A stretch of 64,000 bases of DNA from Chitinophagaceae bacterium (GCA_016708765.1 JADJFD010000003.1:62001-126000), one strand, 5' to 3'; shown: positions 54,090 through 63,985, counted from the stretch's first letter. The notes: generated from the sequence alone by a model not told the origin. Translations and numbers: made by a program.

Positions 54090-55009
54090 TGAAATATTTT
54101 TTTTCTTCTTTTCTTGCTCTGACAATTATACTTGCAGCCTGTAATGGTTCGAAGCAAATGCAGCAATCCACAACAAAACAATTACAGCTTCCTGCTTTTA
54201 ATAAAGAAGGGCATCGTGGCACAAGAGGCTTAATGCCGGAGAATACCATTCCAGCAATGCTGAAGGCGATAGATTTTGATGTCAATACAATAGAAGTGGA
54301 TGTGGTGATTTCAAAAGACAAGCAAGTTGTCATCTCTCATGATATTTATTTTCATGCTGATTTTTCAACAACGCCGGAAGGGAAAACAATGACAAAAAAA
54401 GATGCAGAAAGCCGCCTTCTATATAAGATGGATTATGACAGCATTCGTAAATACGATGTTGGATTAAAACAACATCCAGGTTTTCCGCAACAGCAAAACC
54501 TGGCAGCACATAAACCGTTGCTTTCAGAACTTATTGATGCAACAGATGCTTACCTAATCAATAAAGGGAAGAAGGTTATTTATAATATTGAATTAAAGGC
54601 AAATGCCGATTGGGACGGAACAAAGCAACCTCCAGTAGAAGAATTAGTTGACCTCACGATGAAAGTCGTTAAGGAGAAAAAACTTGAAAGCAGATGTTAT
54701 TTACAGTCGTTTGATTTTAGAGCCATGCAGGTTATTCATAAAAAATATCCTCATATTACCACTGCCATCTTAATTGGTGGTGGCGAAAAAAGAACATTGA
54801 GTCAGCAACTGGAAACTTTAGGTTACACTCCGGAAATGTATAGTCCAAGTTACACATTAGTAACAAAGGAATTGGTAGATGAATGTCATCAGAAAGGAAT
54901 GAAAATAATTCCCTGGACGGTGAATACAGTTGATGAAATGAAAAAGATGAAAGCATTGGGAGTTGATGGCATTATTACTGATTATCCTAATTATTTTTCT
55001 CAGTTATAA
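54089..55009 (+). CDS. Glycerophosphodiester phosphodiesterase, lipoprotein
   Basis: Cleaves glycerophosphodiesters to glycerol-3-phosphate and an alcohol. The 306-residue product has a lipoprotein signal (FLALTIILAACNGSK) and the GDPD TIM-barrel motifs: GHRGTRGLMPENTIPAMLKA, NTIEVDVVISKDKQVVISHD, VIYNIELKAN, CYLQSFDFRAMQVIHKKYPH, IIPWTVNTVDEMKKMKALGV, DGIITDYPNYF. The catalytic His pair, Glu and Asp are present. Its ATG overlaps the GDSL stop (TAATG), which supports the GDSL frame correction and translational coupling. Confidence 0.95.
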   Translation: MKYFFSSFLALTIILAACNGSKQMQQSTTKQLQLPAFNKEGHRGTRGLMPENTIPAMLKAIDFDVNTIEVDVVISKDKQVVISHDIYFHADFSTTPEGKTMTKKDAESRLLYKMDYDSIRKYDVGLKQHPGFPQQQNLAAHKPLLSELIDATDAYLINKGKKVIYNIELKANADWDGTKQPPVEELVDLTMKVVKEKKLESRCYLQSFDFRAMQVIHKKYPHITTAILIGGGEKRTLSQQLETLGYTPEMYSPSYTLVTKELVDECHQKGMKIIPWTVNTVDEMKKMKALGVDGIITDYPNYFSQL

Positions 55010-55085
55010 AAGGTTACTAAAGTACACTGTCCGGACTTTCGCATATAACGTTTATATTTATTTTTTAACTGCATAAAAGATTGCT

Positions 55086-56576
55086 ATGCCAGATTACATT
55101 TTGTCCCTCGACCAGGGAACAACAAGTTCCAGAGCTATTGTATTTAATAAGAAAGGAAGTATTGTTGCAACTGCACAAAAGGAATTCACACAAATCTTTC
55201 CGCAGCCCGGTTGGGTAGACCATGATGCCAGTGAAATATGGAGTACTCAATTAGGTGTTGCAACAGAAGCTGTACTAAAAGCCGGCTTAACGATTAATGA
55301 TATTGCTGCAATCGGAATAACCAATCAAAGAGAAACTACAGTTGTGTGGGACAGACAAACATCTCTTCCTATTTGCAATGCAATTGTTTGGCAAGATAGA
55401 AGAACGGCTTCTTATTGTGATCAGTTAAAGAAGGACGGACATGCTGCTATGATTCAATCTAAAACAGGGCTTGTTACTGATGCATACTTTTCTGGCACCA
55501 AAGTAAAATGGATTCTAGACAATGTAGAAGGAGCAAGAGATAAGGCACAGAAAGGTGAATTGTGTTTTGGAACTATAGATAGCTGGTTACTTTGGAAACT
55601 AACCAATGGAAAAGTACATGCTACAGATGTTTCCAATGCATCAAGAACATTGCTATATAATATTCATGAACTAAAATGGGATACAGAGTTATTGGAGTTG
55701 TTTGGTATTCCAGAAAATATGTTGCCTGAAGTTCGATCAAGTAGTGAAGTGTACGGTTACACAGAAAATATTTTAACAGCGGTGCCAGTTCCGGTAAGTG
55801 GAATTGCAGGCGATCAACAATCGGCATTGTTCGGTCAAATGTGTACACAGCCTGGCATGGTTAAAAATACATACGGTACTGGTTGCTTTATGTTGATGAA
55901 TACAGGTACAAAACCAGTTCAATCAAAAAATAATTTGTTGACAACCATTGCATGGAAAGTAAATGGAGAAGTACAATATGCATTGGAAGGAAGTGTATTT
56001 ATAGGTGGTGCAGTTGTTCAATGGTTAAGAGATGGATTAAAAATTATTCAAAACTCTGGTGATGTAGAAGCACTAGCTTCTAAAGTACAAGATAATGGAG
56101 GAGTTTATCTTGTGCCAGCATTCACAGGCCTAGGTGCACCTTATTGGAACCAACATGCACAGGGAACTATACTTGGCATTACAAGAGGAACAACCGATGC
56201 ACACATTGCAAGGGCAGCAATAGAAAGTATTGCCTTTCAATCAATGGACTTAATGAAATCGATGCAAGCCGATGCGGGTTTGCCAATAAAAGAAGTAAGA
56301 GTGGATGGCGGTGCAACAGTTAATAATCAGCTAATGCAGTTTCAAAGTGATATATTAGGTACAGATGTGATAAGACCACAAGTAACAGAAACAACTGCGT
56401 TGGGTGCGGCTTATCTTGCAGGACTTGCTGTTGGCTTTTGGAAAAGTATTGATGAACTACAACAGTACTGGCAAAAGGATAAGATATTTTCGCCTTCCAT
56501 GAAAAAAGAAACAGTGGATGATTTGCAAAAAAATTGGAAAAGAGCAGTGAAAGCAGCACAAGCATGGGCAGAATAA
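55086..56576 (+). CDS. glpK: Glycerol kinase
   Basis: Phosphorylates glycerol to sn-glycerol-3-phosphate with ATP. 496 residues, standard length. FGGY-kinase motifs: [78 protein letters not shown] segment ([14 protein letters not shown]), [79 protein letters not shown]. The preceding gap (55010-55085) holds a short GTCCGGAC palindrome. Confidence 0.97.
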   Translation: MPDYILSLDQGTTSSRAIVFNKKGSIVATAQKEFTQIFPQPGWVDHDASEIWSTQLGVATEAVLKAGLTINDIAAIGITNQRETTVVWDRQTSLPICNAIVWQDRRTASYCDQLKKDGHAAMIQSKTGLVTDAYFSGTKVKWILDNVEGARDKAQKGELCFGTIDSWLLWKLTNGKVHATDVSNASRTLLYNIHELKWDTELLELFGIPENMLPEVRSSSEVYGYTENILTAVPVPVSGIAGDQQSALFGQMCTQPGMVKNTYGTGCFMLMNTGTKPVQSKNNLLTTIAWKVNGEVQYALEGSVFIGGAVVQWLRDGLKIIQNSGDVEALASKVQDNGGVYLVPAFTGLGAPYWNQHAQGTILGITRGTTDAHIARAAIESIAFQSMDLMKSMQADAGLPIKEVRVDGGATVNNQLMQFQSDILGTDVIRPQVTETTALGAAYLAGLAVGFWKSIDELQQYWQKDKIFSPSMKKETVDDLQKNWKRAVKAAQAWAE

Positions 56577-56600
56577 TTTTTAAACTATAAACCAACAAAT

Positions 56601-57320
56601 ATGAGTCCTTCACCTTTTCTTGGCGAATTTGCCGGTACTGCATTACTGCTTACAATGGGCTGCGGTGTGGTAGCAAACGTTGTGCTTAATAAAACAAAAG
56701 GAAATAACAGCGGCTGGATCGTTATTACATTCGGCTGGGCTATGGCTGTATGCTTAGGAGTATATGCTTCTACTACAGTGGGCGTCGTCGGTCACCTCAA
56801 TCGTGCTGTTACGAGTGCGATGTATTGTTTTAATGATCGATTTGATAAAGCATTATTGCCAACCTATCTCGGAGCACAGTTTGCAGGAGCATTTGTTGGT
56901 GCTTTAGTTGTGTGGGTATGTTATAAACAACATTTTGATGAAACAGAAGATAAAAATTTGATACTGGCAGTATATTCAACAGGGCCGGCTATTCGAAATC
57001 CGATTTATAATTTCTTAACGGAGATGATTGGTACTTTTATTTTGGTGTTTGGGGCATTAAATATGTCTCCTTCTGAAACTTCACTCGGCACATTAAACGC
57101 ATTGCCAGTAGCATTGTTAGTATTGGGTATTGGTCTTTCATTAGGCGGGCCAACCGGTTATGCTATTAATCCTGCAAGAGATTTGGGACCTCGTATTGCG
57201 CATTTTATTTTACCAATGAAAAATAAAGGAAGTAGCGATTGGAGTTATTGTTGGGTGCCAATATTGGGGCCGATTGTTGGAGGCCTTTTAGGAGCACTGT
57301 TGTTTTATAATGTTGTATAA
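56601..57320 (+). CDS. glpF: Aquaglyceroporin (GlpF-like, MIP family), first NPA motif changed to NRA
   Basis: A 239-residue major intrinsic protein with six membrane helices and two half-helices, expected to let glycerol diffuse through the inner membrane. The second motif is intact (YAINPARDLGPR). The first, normally HLNPAVT, reads GHLNRAVTSAM because codon 68 (56802-56804) is CGT instead of the usual CCN. It directly follows glpK, as in many glycerol operons. The Arg in place of Pro next to the pore is unusual and could be a sequence error (C to G) or a genuine change. Confidence 0.92.
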   Translation: MSPSPFLGEFAGTALLLTMGCGVVANVVLNKTKGNNSGWIVITFGWAMAVCLGVYASTTVGVVGHLNRAVTSAMYCFNDRFDKALLPTYLGAQFAGAFVGALVVWVCYKQHFDETEDKNLILAVYSTGPAIRNPIYNFLTEMIGTFILVFGALNMSPSETSLGTLNALPVALLVLGIGLSLGGPTGYAINPARDLGPRIAHFILPMKNKGSSDWSYCWVPILGPIVGGLLGALLFYNVV

Positions 57321-57335
57321 AAAAATTCCTTAAAG

Positions 57336-57369
57336 ATGCCTGCAAATTCTTTTTTGCGGGTATTTTTAT
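57336..57369 (+). terminator. Terminator of the glp/SusCD operon
   Basis: ATGCCTGCAAA pairs with TTTGCGGGTAT (two G-T pairs) around a TTCTTT loop, followed by a T-rich tract, 15 bases after glpF. Confidence 0.8.
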
Positions 57370-57403
57370 TTACGAGACTAAATAGAATTGTTATCTACAA
57401 ATG

Positions 57404-57436
57404 AATAAAGGCTATCTTTTATAGATAGCCTTTATT
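57404..57436. terminator. Bidirectional terminator, perfect 14-bp stem
   Basis: AATAAAGGCTATCT / AGATAGCCTTTATT is a perfect 14-bp stem with loop TTTAT. It lies between glpF and the convergent T9SS cargo gene and most likely ends the latter. Confidence 0.85.
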
Positions 57437-57455
57437 TCAATTTGATTTTTTTTGT

Positions 57456-60400
57456 TTAGTTGATTACTACTTTATGAACTGATACTTTGTTGTCAGTTGA
57501 AATTATTCTTATATAGTAAATCCCTTTATTCAGTTGTTGAATATCTAAATCAGTGATACCGGTAATTGTTCTGGTAATTACTATTTGCCCACCAGCATTT
57601 ACCAGCTCTATTTTATTTAGTTCATTATTTCCGGGACTAACAGTTAATACTGTTGTAACAGGGTTGGGCCAAATAACTACTTTCTGATTATTAATTCCTA
57701 CAATTACTTTTCGAACAGATGAATACTTTATTGAGCCGTCTGTTGAAACAATCATTAATCTATAAAAGTTTAAGCCATTAACTGGCGATAAGTCAACACC
57801 ATTATAAAAACTACTACCAACTGCCTGATGTGTACTGATATTAATCCAGTTTGCATTTGATTGGCTGCGTTGAATAACATAGGAGTCTATTTGAGATTCC
57901 TCGGCTGTTTGCCATTTAATGGCTACAGTATTATTACTAGAAAGTGTTGCTTCAAATGAAACGATTACAACTGGTAATGTATAAGACCAACTAATAGTAT
58001 AGGTTGCCGGACTGCTGTCAGATATTCCAGCATTATCAACAAATACAAAATTGAAAGATGCAGCAGTAGAAGCAGCACCACTAAATGTAATAGTAAGCAA
58101 ATTTGGATCGTAGTTTGAAATAGTAGTTCCTGCTGTTATCAATACACCATTATACCTTAACTGATTTCCTTGCATTCCTGCAAGACTTGTTATACGAAGC
58201 GTTGAACCGCTTCCTTTAGCACCATCTTCAGGATCGGCGCCTGCTAAGGCACTCATTCCATTTGCAGGAGTCAATGATTTTGTAGTACCGGTTCCAGGTT
58301 GTGCAATCAGATGCGTTGCATCAGTTGATGTTGGCTCGGTTTCTATGCCAAAATTTACATTTGAAACAGATGCATTGAAACCTGTAATAGTATTAATAAG
58401 GTTATTAGTATTTAAGCCAGATGTTGTGGTGCCACTATTATTAGTACTTACGCCAGTATAAGCTATTGCAAGTTGAGGAGAAATGATAGAGGATGCAACA
58501 CCATCTGTTGGAGAACTAGTAAGCGATATTATTCTTACCTGATAATCATTACCAGCCGGAACATCAGCGAAAGTATAACCTGTTGTAGCATTTACAGGAA
58601 CAGCAGCATATACTGTCGCTGCACCTGAATAAGTATGACTCGTTTGTACCAATACTGCATATAATATTTCACCAGAATTCGCAACGTTTGTCAATGTTTC
58701 TGTACCATCAAGAACAGCATTTCCGTTACCATCTCTCCATACATTTCCGGAAATGGTTAGTGGTGCCCCAAGTGTTGTAAATGGTACATTAATAGAAGAT
58801 GAACCACTGTTTGCACCTCCATTATCAGTAACATAATAAGGAATATTTACAGTGCCTGCACCGTTAACAGGGTCAACAGAAATAACACTTGTAGGAATGC
58901 CACCGGTAACAAGTACAGTTACAGTGCCAGGCCATGCTGTGCAGGTAGACTGTGGAGGACAGGTGCCGCCATTTGTATAGATAGTACTTCCAATTTTCAA
59001 TACATTGGCATTTGTTGGGAAAGTTGTGATTGTAATACTTGATACAGTACCATCCACATCGGTATTTCCAAATGCAGAAGCAGGAACTGTTTTAAGATTA
59101 AAACCACCAGGGTTTAAAGACGAAGCCTGGTTTACACCACTGGCGGTTGGGGGAAGCTGTAAGCCAAAGTTTGCGTTGGTAACAGTTATAGAACCAACTG
59201 TGGCCACTAGTTTTCCATCAACTCCTAAATCGTTTCCGGTACCAGTGCCTAAATTTTCTCCTGTAGATACATAATTAGCTGGAAGAGTAGAACTGGTAAA
59301 ATTTGTTCCTGTGCCGGGAGCAGACCCATTAGAAAAAAGTATATTATATTTTCCAGCAGTAACATTACCAAAATTGTATGCACTACTAATTATTGGTCTG
59401 GTTGCAATCACCAGATTTGTTACAGGGTCTACCAACACAGCATAAATAGAGTTATCGGCAAACTGACCTGAAGTACTGTTTGGATTAACGCTGTTATCTG
59501 TAAGAGCATTGGCATCATGATAAATATTTCCACTGATAGATACACAATTAAGGCGAGCCTTAAAAATGGCTGCAGGGCTTTTGTATAATGCCGTTCTAAT
59601 ATTTACTGTGAAATCTCTGTCGCCATTTGTAGGGGATGCGGCAATGTTTTGATATTGCATAGCATCTACTAATCCTTCAGCACGGGCAATAGTAAAGTTG
59701 CTACTACCCGAGGTTCTTATAAAATTAAGATTACTAATTCCTCCAGCAACGATAGCTGTAACTGCATATGTAATGGTTGTTCCAAAAACTACATTAGGAA
59801 TTGCAGCGCCGTTTGCAAAATTAAGCGGGATAGTTCCTCCTGAAGTAGCACCAGCTATTACTAATCTTTCATTAGCACCATTTACAATTTGGGATGTAGG
59901 GAATTTTAAAATAAACTCTGTTAAATTAGTTGGTGAAGTAGCGTTGGTTTGGCCGCCACCGCCGGAAAAAGGCAAGGTTGAGCCACACCCTTCGTTAGAA
60001 TTATTAACTCCGGTCGTAACCGTATTTAAATCCAAAGAAGGAGCAGATGTACTTGTTATAGCGCCAAAAACAGGTCCTGATGAAAAATCAAGAAAGTAAA
60101 AGGCTAAACCAGCATTATCTGCTGCAACAGAAATATTGAATTTACTGATATTGGTATAACTGACTCTGATTCGATTTCTCGGATCGGTTACAGTGGGAGT
60201 GTTTGTAGCAGTATTAGAGGTAAACCGGGTATAATCAGTAACTGGATTGAAAGTTACAACTTGATTTGTAGGATTTCCTAATTCACTAAATGAGAAACCG
60301 GCAAACTCATTATTCTGTATCGCAGTGCCGTTGCCGTCAATATCATAAGTATTAAGATATACATTCTGTAACACTACATTAATGCCTGTGTTAGTACCGT

Positions 60401-61052
60401 TATTATAAGACCCGCCGAGAATGAACTGAAACTCAAACTGTATAGAACCTCCGGGTGAATTACCAAACGTAACTTGGGGTGAAAAAAAGTTATCGCTGTT
60501 ACTATTGAAATTTGGTCCAGATGCGGCAGCCTGATCATAAGCATCCCAGGAACTAACATTGTTTACGGATACTGTTGTCACAATACAGTCCATAGACTGT
60601 CCGGATACTGTAGTTACATTGGTAAAAAGTACAATATTACCTGCGGTTTGTCCATTCCCGACTTTTGGAACAGTATTGGCCGCTAAAAAGCTAACCTGTG
60701 AATTAGCATTATTGTAATAAAAATTTATCACCTGTATGCTTAATGTAACTACTGCTGAACCTGATCCATTAGTTGCTGTAACTGTGTATACGGTTGCAGG
60801 CGAAGCGGTAGTTCCAATACCTGAAATAACGCCTGTGTTTGTATTAAAGGATAAGCCTGCAGGTAAAGTAGGGTTAATACTATAGCTTACTACGTTACCA
60901 GATACAGTAGGCGAAAGGAATACATTGTCTGAATTTGCACTAAAAATGTTTGTTGTGGGGTATTGCAAGGACGTAGGCGCCTGTGCAAATAAGTTACTTG
61001 AAAATGTTAATAAACAAATTAGTAGCCTCCCAAGCAGGATAGTTGGTTTCAT
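57456..61052 (-). CDS. Giant secreted protein with Ig/cadherin-like domains and a type A T9SS sorting domain
   Basis: A 1198-residue secreted protein. The signal peptide (LLGRLLICLLTFSSNLFAQ) starts at ATG 61052. A putative Ig (He_PIG-like) domain follows (YSINPTLPAGLSFNTNTGVI, SGIGTTASPATVYTVTATNG). The middle has repeated beta domains (ISGNIYHDANALTDNSVNPN, ISGNVWRDGNGNAVLDGTET) resembling SdrD-like B units. The C-terminal end is a T9SS type A sorting domain: WPNPVTTVLTVSPGNNELNK, GGQIVITRTITGITDLDIQQ, LNKGIYYIRIIS and KVSVHKVVIN. It is therefore a likely cargo of the gldKLMN-encoded machinery, exported and anchored or released at the surface. Function unknown; adhesion is possible. Confidence 0.92.
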   Translation of the reverse strand: MKPTILLGRLLICLLTFSSNLFAQAPTSLQYPTTNIFSANSDNVFLSPTVSGNVVSYSINPTLPAGLSFNTNTGVISGIGTTASPATVYTVTATNGSGSAVVTLSIQVINFYYNNANSQVSFLAANTVPKVGNGQTAGNIVLFTNVTTVSGQSMDCIVTTVSVNNVSSWDAYDQAAASGPNFNSNSDNFFSPQVTFGNSPGGSIQFEFQFILGGSYNNGTNTGINVVLQNVYLNTYDIDGNGTAIQNNEFAGFSFSELGNPTNQVVTFNPVTDYTRFTSNTATNTPTVTDPRNRIRVSYTNISKFNISVAADNAGLAFYFLDFSSGPVFGAITSTSAPSLDLNTVTTGVNNSNEGCGSTLPFSGGGGQTNATSPTNLTEFILKFPTSQIVNGANERLVIAGATSGGTIPLNFANGAAIPNVVFGTTITYAVTAIVAGGISNLNFIRTSGSSNFTIARAEGLVDAMQYQNIAASPTNGDRDFTVNIRTALYKSPAAIFKARLNCVSISGNIYHDANALTDNSVNPNSTSGQFADNSIYAVLVDPVTNLVIATRPIISSAYNFGNVTAGKYNILFSNGSAPGTGTNFTSSTLPANYVSTGENLGTGTGNDLGVDGKLVATVGSITVTNANFGLQLPPTASGVNQASSLNPGGFNLKTVPASAFGNTDVDGTVSSITITTFPTNANVLKIGSTIYTNGGTCPPQSTCTAWPGTVTVLVTGGIPTSVISVDPVNGAGTVNIPYYVTDNGGANSGSSSINVPFTTLGAPLTISGNVWRDGNGNAVLDGTETLTNVANSGEILYAVLVQTSHTYSGAATVYAAVPVNATTGYTFADVPAGNDYQVRIISLTSSPTDGVASSIISPQLAIAYTGVSTNNSGTTTSGLNTNNLINTITGFNASVSNVNFGIETEPTSTDATHLIAQPGTGTTKSLTPANGMSALAGADPEDGAKGSGSTLRITSLAGMQGNQLRYNGVLITAGTTISNYDPNLLTITFSGAASTAASFNFVFVDNAGISDSSPATYTISWSYTLPVVIVSFEATLSSNNTVAIKWQTAEESQIDSYVIQRSQSNANWINISTHQAVGSSFYNGVDLSPVNGLNFYRLMIVSTDGSIKYSSVRKVIVGINNQKVVIWPNPVTTVLTVSPGNNELNKIELVNAGGQIVITRTITGITDLDIQQLNKGIYYIRIISTDNKVSVHKVVIN

Positions 61053-61070
61053 AATTAATTTGATTTGAGG

Positions 61071-61078
61071 CAAATGTA
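61071..61078 (-). promoter_or_regulatory. Putative -7 box of the T9SS cargo gene
   Basis: On the minus strand TACATTTG matches TAnnTTTG, 18 bases before the chosen ATG. It supports starting at 61052 rather than at the in-frame codon at 61097, which lies upstream of the box. Confidence 0.5.
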
Positions 61079-61235
61079 TATGAATAATAGAATACACTTA
61101 TCAGTTATAGTACTCGATTTTGATAGTAAATACACTTGTAAGAAATACTATTATAAGTAAGGTAGGAAAAGCGAGTTATTAGGTGGAAAAGTGAAGAAGT
61201 ATATAGTGTATATTCAGAGTAAATTTTAATGGGAA

Positions 61236-62411
61236 TTAATTACAAGCGGCTAGAATAATAGCAGATGATTTTTTAATCTGCTCTTCGGAAATAATTAATG
61301 GTGGTGAAATCCGCAAACAATTAGAGGCAAATAAAAACCAATCCGTCAAAACACCTTCTGCAATACAATCATCAATCACTTTTTTATTTGTTTCAAAAGA
61401 ATCAAATTCAACAGCCATCCACAAGCCAAATGAACGAACTGCTTTTATTTTTGGATGAACGAGTAGTGATTTGAATAATTCTTCTTTTCCTTTTACAGTA
61501 CCTATCCAACCTTCTTCCAATAATGCTTTCATAGCAGCCATACCAGCTGCACAGCTTACAGGATGGCCGCCAAAAGTAGTGATATGTCCAAGCACAGGAT
61601 TATCCGTAAATGCATCCATCAATTTTTTATCAGCAATAAAAGCACCGAGCGGCATGCCACCACCTAATGCTTTACCCAATAATAAAACATCCGGCACAAT
61701 ATTAAAATGCTCAAAGCCCCAAAGTTTACCTGTTCTTCCAAAGCCTGCTTGTATTTCATCAAGTATTAAAAGTGTACAGGTGTCGTCACATTTTTTTCGC
61801 AATGCATGTATCCATTCTTTGGCTGGTACAATAATGCCTGCTTCTGCCTGTATTGTTTCAGCAATTACACAAGCTGTTTGATTGGTTATTAAATCTATTG
61901 ATTCAAAAGAATTGTAATGGAGGTGCAATACATCGGGCAACAGCGGACGAAATGCATTCCGCCAATATTCATCACCCATTACACTTAATGCTCCTTGTGT
62001 GGAGCCGTGGTAAGATTTGTTGAAGGAAATTATTTGTGTTCTGTTCGTAATTCTTTTCGCCAGTTTCATAGCTCCTTCTACTGCCTCAGCACCAGAGTTA
62101 GTAAAATAAACACTGTTAAGTGATGGTGGTAAATTATCAGCCAGCAATTTTGCATACTGCACTTGCGGAGCTTCTACAAATTCTCCATATACCATAATGT
62201 GTAAGTAAGCATCCAATTGTTTTTGAATGGCTTCTATAACTTTTGGATGTCGATGCCCAACATTAGCAACACTAATGCCGCCAATTAAATCAATAAATTC
62301 TTTACCGTTAACATCAAATAAAGTACAACAATCTGCTTTTACAATTTCCAATGCAAGTGGTGCTGCAGATGTTTGTGCTACATGACGAAGAAACAATTCC
62401 CGTTGATTCAT
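61236..62411 (-). CDS. Class III PLP-dependent aminotransferase
   Basis: A 391-residue fold-type I aminotransferase of the acetylornithine/4-aminobutyrate class. Motifs: FDVNGKEFIDLIGGISVANV, NSVYFTNSGAEAVEGAMKLA, ISFNKSYHGSTQGALSVMGD, CVIAETIQAEAGIIVPAKEW, LLILDEIQAGFGRTGKLWGF, and PLP lysine in DVLLLGKALGGGMPLGAFIA. The substrate cannot be fixed: acetylornithine, ornithine and aminobutyrate enzymes are similar, and no arginine genes lie nearby. Confidence 0.93.
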   Translation of the reverse strand: MNQRELFLRHVAQTSAAPLALEIVKADCCTLFDVNGKEFIDLIGGISVANVGHRHPKVIEAIQKQLDAYLHIMVYGEFVEAPQVQYAKLLADNLPPSLNSVYFTNSGAEAVEGAMKLAKRITNRTQIISFNKSYHGSTQGALSVMGDEYWRNAFRPLLPDVLHLHYNSFESIDLITNQTACVIAETIQAEAGIIVPAKEWIHALRKKCDDTCTLLILDEIQAGFGRTGKLWGFEHFNIVPDVLLLGKALGGGMPLGAFIADKKLMDAFTDNPVLGHITTFGGHPVSCAAGMAAMKALLEEGWIGTVKGKEELFKSLLVHPKIKAVRSFGLWMAVEFDSFETNKKVIDDCIAEGVLTDWFLFASNCLRISPPLIISEEQIKKSSAIILAACN

Positions 62412-62447
62412 ACGGCAAATATCGTTTATCCTTTTAGAAGGAAAAAT

Positions 62448-63503
62448 TTACTGCGGTTTGCTCAAGCGGGGATCTTGTATAAAGTTGGAATCGGTTAATG
62501 CTCTTAGGAATAATAACAGGTTGTCTGATTGAGTATTTGTTAGAGTTATGCCGTTTACTAATAATGGATCAAGCGTTGGTCCGGCTTGCACATTGGTTCT
62601 GTAATGTGAAATACATTGCTGTAATGTTCCAAACCGGCCATCATGCATATAGTTTGAAGAAATATATGTGTTACGTAGTGTAGGCACTTTGAATTTCAAT
62701 GAGTCTTCTTTTTTTCCTGTAACCCTCATTCTGCCAAAATCTTCTAAATGATGATCAATTGGCAAACCAATATTTCGGAAACTGTAATCAGTAAACAATG
62801 GCTCTGGATGGCAGGTGGCACAATTAGCTTTAAATATCTGGTAGCCACTTTCTTCCTGTGCTGTAAATGTGGTAGTTCCTTTTTTAACCCTGTCATATTT
62901 TGAATTGGCTGAAACGAGTGAACCTGTAAACTGCGACAATGCTTTTACTATGTATATTGGATGTATAGCACTTGTATTGAAAACCTTTTTGAAAAGATCT
63001 TGGTACTCTTTGTCGTCTTTAATTTTATTTTTTATGCCTTCAAAAGTTTCACCCATTTCAATATGTCCAAGTATTGGTTGAGTTGCTTCTTCTTTAAGCG
63101 AGGTAAATGCTCCATCCCAGTGAAAACTGGTACTCCAGTTAAGATTAAAAAGTACCGGTGCATTCCGATCAGTATGTGAGTTGAATACGCCGTGGCTCAA
63201 ATCATGTTCGAAAGTGCCAAATCCTGCTTTTTGTTCATGACAGGAGCCGCAGGAAATTTGATTGTCGGCTGATAGCCTTGTATCATAAAATAATTTTCTT
63301 CCCAGCTCAATTCCTTCTTTACTTAATGGGTTGTCTTCAAAATTATAAACCGGTTGCGGAAAACCATCAGGGATTTCCTGTTGCAATAGCTGTATGCCTG
63401 CAATGTCTATGTCTTTCTTGCAGGAAGAAATTATATTGGAAATGAGAATAGCAAAGAAGAATAGGGCTGTTATTGTTAGTAAACTTTTTCGCACAGTTTT
63501 CAA
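62448..63503 (-). CDS. Di-haem cytochrome c peroxidase (MauG/CcpA family), lipoprotein
   Basis: A 351-residue periplasmic lipoprotein (FFFAILISNIISSCKKD). Two haem c attachment sites, CGSCHEQ (about residue 86) and CATCHPEP (about residue 228), define the bacterial cytochrome c peroxidase/MauG family. Other segments: EGIELGRKLFYDTRLSADNQ, NRNAPVLFNLNWSTSFHWDG, YKVPTLRNTYISSNYMHDGR-like region (FKVPTLRNTYISSNYMHDGR). It likely reduces H2O2 with electrons from a c-type cytochrome, though MauG-like oxidases look the same at this level. Confidence 0.93.
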   Translation of the reverse strand: MKTVRKSLLTITALFFFAILISNIISSCKKDIDIAGIQLLQQEIPDGFPQPVYNFEDNPLSKEGIELGRKLFYDTRLSADNQISCGSCHEQKAGFGTFEHDLSHGVFNSHTDRNAPVLFNLNWSTSFHWDGAFTSLKEEATQPILGHIEMGETFEGIKNKIKDDKEYQDLFKKVFNTSAIHPIYIVKALSQFTGSLVSANSKYDRVKKGTTTFTAQEESGYQIFKANCATCHPEPLFTDYSFRNIGLPIDHHLEDFGRMRVTGKKEDSLKFKVPTLRNTYISSNYMHDGRFGTLQQCISHYRTNVQAGPTLDPLLVNGITLTNTQSDNLLLFLRALTDSNFIQDPRLSKPQ

Positions 63504-63542
63504 TTGAGTATCTAAATATACAATTTTTATGAAGGATTAGTT

Positions 63543-63947
63543 TTAGTAATTACCCGGTTTTATTTTTTGACGGCCTGATTTTACTTCAGCATTTCTTTTT
63601 TTCCATTCCAATCGCTTTTCTTTTATGGCTTTGCTTGCTTTGGTGGCAATGCGGGGTTTTTTCCTTTCCAGAGCTTTCTTGATCAGCTCATTAATTTTGT
63701 CAATAGCATCTTTTTTATTGGCAAGTTGCGTTCGGTGAGTTTGTGATTTTACCTGTAAAAAGCCCTCACCATTAATCCTGTTGCTGAGTTTCTCTATCAA
63801 TTGTTCTTTTTGTAGCAATGTAAAAAATGCTGATTTTTCAATGTGAAATGAAGCAATCACGGCTGTTTCCACCTTATTTACATTCTGTCCGCCTTTGCCA
63901 CCACTTCTGGTAGTTTGGAACTCTATTTCTTTATTTACATCAATCAT
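63543..63947 (-). CDS. arfB: ArfB/YaeJ-type peptidyl-tRNA hydrolase (ribosome rescue)
   Basis: Hydrolyses peptidyl-tRNA on stalled ribosomes. 134 residues from ATG 63947 (MIDVNKEIEFQTTRSGGKGG). The release-factor GGQ motif is present (SGGKGGQNVNKVET), followed by LVKSQTHRTQLANKKD-like conserved core (VKSQTHRTQLANKKDAIDKI) and a basic C-terminal tail (KKPRIATKASKAIKEKRLEW to KIKPGNY) that would enter the mRNA channel. An in-frame TTG at 63986 is an alternative start but adds residues outside the family. Confidence 0.93.
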   Translation of the reverse strand: MIDVNKEIEFQTTRSGGKGGQNVNKVETAVIASFHIEKSAFFTLLQKEQLIEKLSNRINGEGFLQVKSQTHRTQLANKKDAIDKINELIKKALERKKPRIATKASKAIKEKRLEWKKRNAEVKSGRQKIKPGNY

Positions 63948-63985
63948 TTTTCTGCTATTAAATTTGTAAAACAAAATTACGGACA

